The notes below the pieces were generated by a model. It was given only the letters and a program-made list of their open reading frames with translations. It did not search any database and was not told the origin of the DNA. A program made the translations under genes and the position numbers. 8,421 nt of DNA from Saprospiraceae bacterium (GTDB taxonomy: Bacteria > Bacteroidota > Bacteroidia > Chitinophagales > Saprospiraceae): assembly GCA_020850025.1 (NCBI GenBank), contig JADZFI010000074.1, positions 1-8,421 of the forward strand, in the 5' to 3' direction. Numbering within the stretch: the first letter of the stretch is position 1; the number at the start of each line of letters is the position of its first letter. Positions 7,601-8,421 of the stretch are shown in pieces.

Positions 7601-7863
7601 ACTACATCAGAACTGCCCAATTGAATCTCCTGAGTGGCATAGCCGGTGTAAGAAAAAACGAGGGTAGTTGAACCGGCAGGAACTTTGACCGAGTACCGTC
7701 CATCAGTGTCGGTTCGGGAGCCAACAGAGGCGCCCTTCACGGCAACGGATGCGCCGATAAGCGCTTCTCCATCGCCAGTCACTGTGCCCGTCACAGTACG
7801 CTGTGCAAAGGCAAGTCCGAACCCGACGACTACCAAAGCAAGAGAGGTTAATAATCGCTTCAT
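4654..7863 (-). CDS. SusC/RagA-like TonB-dependent outer-membrane transporter
   Basis: The 1069-residue product starts with a clear signal peptide ending AFA before Q21. Next come a carboxypeptidase-regulatory-like Ig-type domain (about 22-95, TGTVTGDGEALIGASVAVKG) and the TonB-box region EEVVVTALG (about 99-107). The plug domain (about 110-245) has the family signatures LFVVNGIPMDN and SRGANGVILITTKTGKG. The rest is a 22-strand-type beta-barrel ending FGLTFGASF with the terminal aromatic expected for BAM insertion. SusC proteins use TonB energy to import large ligands captured under a SusD lid. The length is normal for the family. An unusual Asp-rich calcium-loop-like insert lies at residues 311-330. 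The ATG is chosen because it gives a perfect signal peptide; there is no Shine-Dalgarno, as is usual for the phylum. It is the first gene of the SusC/SusD operon. The ligand cannot be predicted because no degradative enzyme or regulator gene adjoins it. Confidence 0.96.
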   Translation of the reverse strand: MKRLLTSLALVVVGFGLAFAQRTVTGTVTGDGEALIGASVAVKGASVGSRTDTDGRYSVKVPAGSTTLVFSYTGYATQEIQLGSSDVVDVVMKSNTDLEEVVVTALGISREQKSLGYAVQQISGDRITAARDQNVVNSLSGKIAGVNVVSSSGNVGSSARIVIRGNSSIYGENQPLFVVNGIPMDNSNRGNGNSQFGGVDFGNAIQDINPDDIESISVLKGPNAAALYGSRGANGVILITTKTGKGASKGLGVSYSGDIGFASPFRLPKYQNKFGQGLGFQFNYVDGTSNDPNALYDGVDESWGPSFDPAINGADGIDNDGDGQTDESGEGVLMNQFTGDQQPWVARPDNVRNIFETGVTFTNNIAVTAAGEKANARFSFTNMDQKGMVPNTDLKRNTFNLAFGMKMNDKISADGNVTYTTLKSDNRPGVGYAGDNIIQQTIWTGRQVDYDYLRANYNNRDEYGKIVNWNSNYQNNPFFTLYNNTKPQQRNRINGYYAVTYQMLPWLKAMGRIGTDFYNDRREIRFARETVDYPNGQLQTFQYANTETNMDLLLTANKRFSDNFSVLATAGVVRRDNRLTGNEQTATALVVPGIYNFSNADGNVRTNQFLNTSRINSVLGSLSLGFYDFIYLDASARNDWSSTLPIENSSYFYPSASLGIVISEKIKIPGISYLKVRGGYAEAGKDTDPYRLAFVYGNLPTWGGIPSFSVPGSRPNSELKPERAKSQEYGIELRALKDRVRLDVTYYDTRNIDQIIPLNVSATSGFTSRVANGGTIRNNGVEVQLGLTPVNARNFRWDIDFNWAKNNSIVEDLPGDVTELTLNTNWGLRLVAREGEQYGVLVGRRVKRAPDGQIIVNEANGSPIMDVDETGNSNNFVLGSITPDWVGGMRNTFTWKNFTLSALLDMRQGSDIFSMTYIFGRYAGVLEESLEGRNTVDEIKNGYNFGGVYEVKDVDGNVIGYEPNQVKRSAEDWNADIYNRRHDRGVFDGSFIKLREVTLGYDLPKTWFRNSFVNGLRVAVYGRNLALLHSNIPHVDPETAFDNSNAMQGIEFGQLPSARTFGLTFGASF
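6874..6933 (-). other. Asp-rich calcium-loop-like insertion in the SusC barrel start
   Basis: Residues 311-330 of the SusC-like protein include GIDNDGDGQTDE. Aspartates 318, 320, 322 and 326 are spaced as in thrombospondin type-3 or EF-hand-like calcium loops. The stretch sits between the conserved WGPSFD and the conserved PWVARPDNVRNIFETG, a place where many SusC proteins have only a short surface or periplasm-exposed link. Calcium binding is inferred from the spacing alone. Confidence 0.55.
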
Positions 7864-7905
7864 ACGAAAGTTGAATTTGGTGAAAAAATGTGTGAATAGT
7901 TAGTG

Positions 7906-7922
7906 TATCCTCTTGTAGGATA
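7906..7922 (-). repeat. Small perfect hairpin in the SusC 5' leader
   Basis: TATCCT and AGGATA form a perfect 6-bp inverted repeat around a 5-base loop, ending 43 bp before the SusC start codon. It has no T-tract after it on either strand, so it is not a terminator. It could be a leader RNA structure or a small operator for a dimeric regulator. The sequence alone cannot decide, and a 6-bp repeat can arise by chance in A/T-rich DNA. Confidence 0.35.
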
Positions 7923-7949
7923 AGGATTAAAAGTGGGCCGGCTGCCAAT

Positions 7950-8012
7950 AAAAAAAAGCTACTTGAAACAGCATCCTCAAATTGGGGAATTGTCTGTTTT
8001 CAAGCAGCTTTT
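7950..8012 (-). terminator. Intrinsic terminator-like hairpin between pdxJ and the SusC gene
   Basis: On the minus strand, AAAAGCTGCTTGAAAACAG pairs with CTGTTTCAAGTAGCTTTT. The stem is about 17 bp with one bulged base. A further short helix in the loop pairs TTCCCC-type with GAGG-type sequence. The stem is followed directly by eight Ts. One position is a G-U wobble in minus-strand RNA but an A-C mismatch in plus-strand RNA, which supports minus-strand use. It lies about 230 bp after the pdxJ stop and about 90 bp before the SusC ATG. It could terminate pdxJ read-through, or act as an attenuator inside the SusC leader if the promoter at 8075-8082 is real. Confidence 0.75.
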
Positions 8013-8074
8013 GAAAGTTTGATTTGGATACCGGAATAGAAAATTTTGTCGTTTCCTACAAAACTCGAAACGAC

Positions 8075-8082
8075 CAAAGGTA
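8075..8082 (-). promoter_or_regulatory. Candidate -7 box (TACCTTTG) for the SusC/SusD operon
   Basis: On the minus strand this reads TACCTTTG, an exact match to the Bacteroidota -7 consensus TAnnTTTG. I see no convincing TTTG -33 box at the expected spacing of about 19-21 bp, only T-rich sequence, so the promoter would be weak or activator-dependent. A very A/T-rich tract at about 8101-8165 lies just upstream and could act like an UP element. If used, it would start transcription near 8068 and give a 5' leader of about 200 nt containing the hairpins at 7950-8012 and 7906-7922. Confidence 0.4.
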
Positions 8083-8239
8083 AAATGCCGGAAAATGAAA
8101 ATGAGGTAAAGTTTAACGTTTTTTTAAAAAAAAATTAAATAAAAGTAACACTTTCAAAAATTAATGTATTGATAATGAGTGCTTTATTGAGTAAACTTAT
8201 TGTTATATGTCGTGGCGATTTTTCGCAAGAGATATTTTG

Positions 8240-8421
8240 TCAACCCCGAAGTTGGCGCAGGTACATCCTGACGGTATTTTCCAGGCCATAATACAAGGCA
8301 TCAGCGATGAGGGCATGCCCAATGCTTACCTCAAGCAACTGCGGACAATGATCCCGGAAAAACCGAAGGTTGTCCAGGTTCAAATCATGACCGGCGTTGA
8401 TGACTATACCTATTTCGTTTG
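8240..8421 (-). CDS. pdxJ: Pyridoxine 5'-phosphate synthase, C-terminal 59 residues (partial)
   Basis: This is the end of a gene whose start lies beyond the right edge of the window; 59 codons and a TGA stop are visible. The fragment contains NAGHDLNLDNL, then EVSIGHALIADALYYGLEN and the ending MYLRQLRG. Together these are the recognisable C-terminal signature of PdxJ, including the NAGH histidine region and the GHA turn near the phosphate site. PdxJ is a cytosolic TIM-barrel enzyme that condenses 1-deoxyxylulose 5-phosphate with 3-amino-2-oxopropyl phosphate to make pyridoxine 5'-phosphate, the last ring-closing step of DXP-dependent vitamin B6 synthesis. The INAGHDLNL form with aspartate after the histidine fits my memory of Bacteroidota versions. 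Nothing looks broken in the visible part. It is a housekeeping gene with no evident functional link to the SusC/SusD pair downstream. No terminator is seen immediately after the stop; the nearest candidate is about 230 bp on. Confidence 0.93.
   Translation of the reverse strand, partial: NEIGIVINAGHDLNLDNLRFFRDHCPQLLEVSIGHALIADALYYGLENTVRMYLRQLRG

Noticed and set aside
8215..8226. GCGA-TTTT-TCGC hairpin just after the pdxJ stop as its terminator
   Set aside because: The stem is only 4 bp and no T-tract follows on the minus strand.
7864..8239. Riboswitch or tRNA in the 376-bp gap before the SusC gene
   Set aside because: No cloverleaf and no recognisable riboswitch core could be found; the hairpins are simple stems.

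Overview
The window looks like a stretch of a Bacteroidota chromosome. The reasons are a SusC/SusD outer-membrane uptake pair, a secreted protease ending in a type IX secretion (T9SS) sorting domain, lipoproteins with Bacteroidota-style signal peptides, Bacteroidota-type promoter motifs (TTTG and TAnnTTTG), and starts without Shine-Dalgarno sequences. The genus cannot be read from the sequence. Every gene I can support lies on the minus strand, so the biological order runs from high to low coordinates.

Layout in reading direction. (1) 8421-8240 is the C-terminal end of pdxJ (vitamin B6 synthesis), cut by the window edge. (2) 8239-7864 is a 376-bp gap. It holds a TACCTTTG promoter-like box, a strong hairpin followed by eight Ts, and a second small hairpin just ahead of the SusC gene. 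(3) 7863-4654 is a SusC-like TonB-dependent transporter, followed after 28 bp by (4) 4625-3222, its SusD-like lipoprotein partner. A strong intrinsic terminator at 3194-3158 closes this operon. (5) 3157-2657 is a gap with an inverted repeat, a scrap of duplicated lipoprotein gene, one copy of a two-terminator repeat module, and a good promoter. (6) 2656-722 is a secreted metzincin zinc protease with a T9SS domain. Its start codon is unclear. (7) 719-165 is a small lipoprotein that starts 2 bp after the protease stop. (8) 164-1 holds the operon terminator and the second copy of the repeat module.

How the genes may work together: SusC and SusD should form a lidded outer-membrane importer for an unknown ligand. 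The protease is predicted to leave the cell or attach to its surface through T9SS, and the lipoprotein is probably envelope-anchored. A protease next to an importer could mean peptide scavenging. However, the two operons have separate promoters and terminators, so this is only a guess from proximity.

The most unusual structure is the pair of nearly identical 141-147 bp modules in direct orientation flanking the protease-lipoprotein operon. Each carries two intrinsic terminators pointing inward around an invariant core of about 69 bp. The upstream copy abuts a 21-bp fragment of the lipoprotein gene, which suggests that the operon was once tandemly duplicated and one copy was lost. No RNA genes, CRISPR arrays or transposase genes were recognised.
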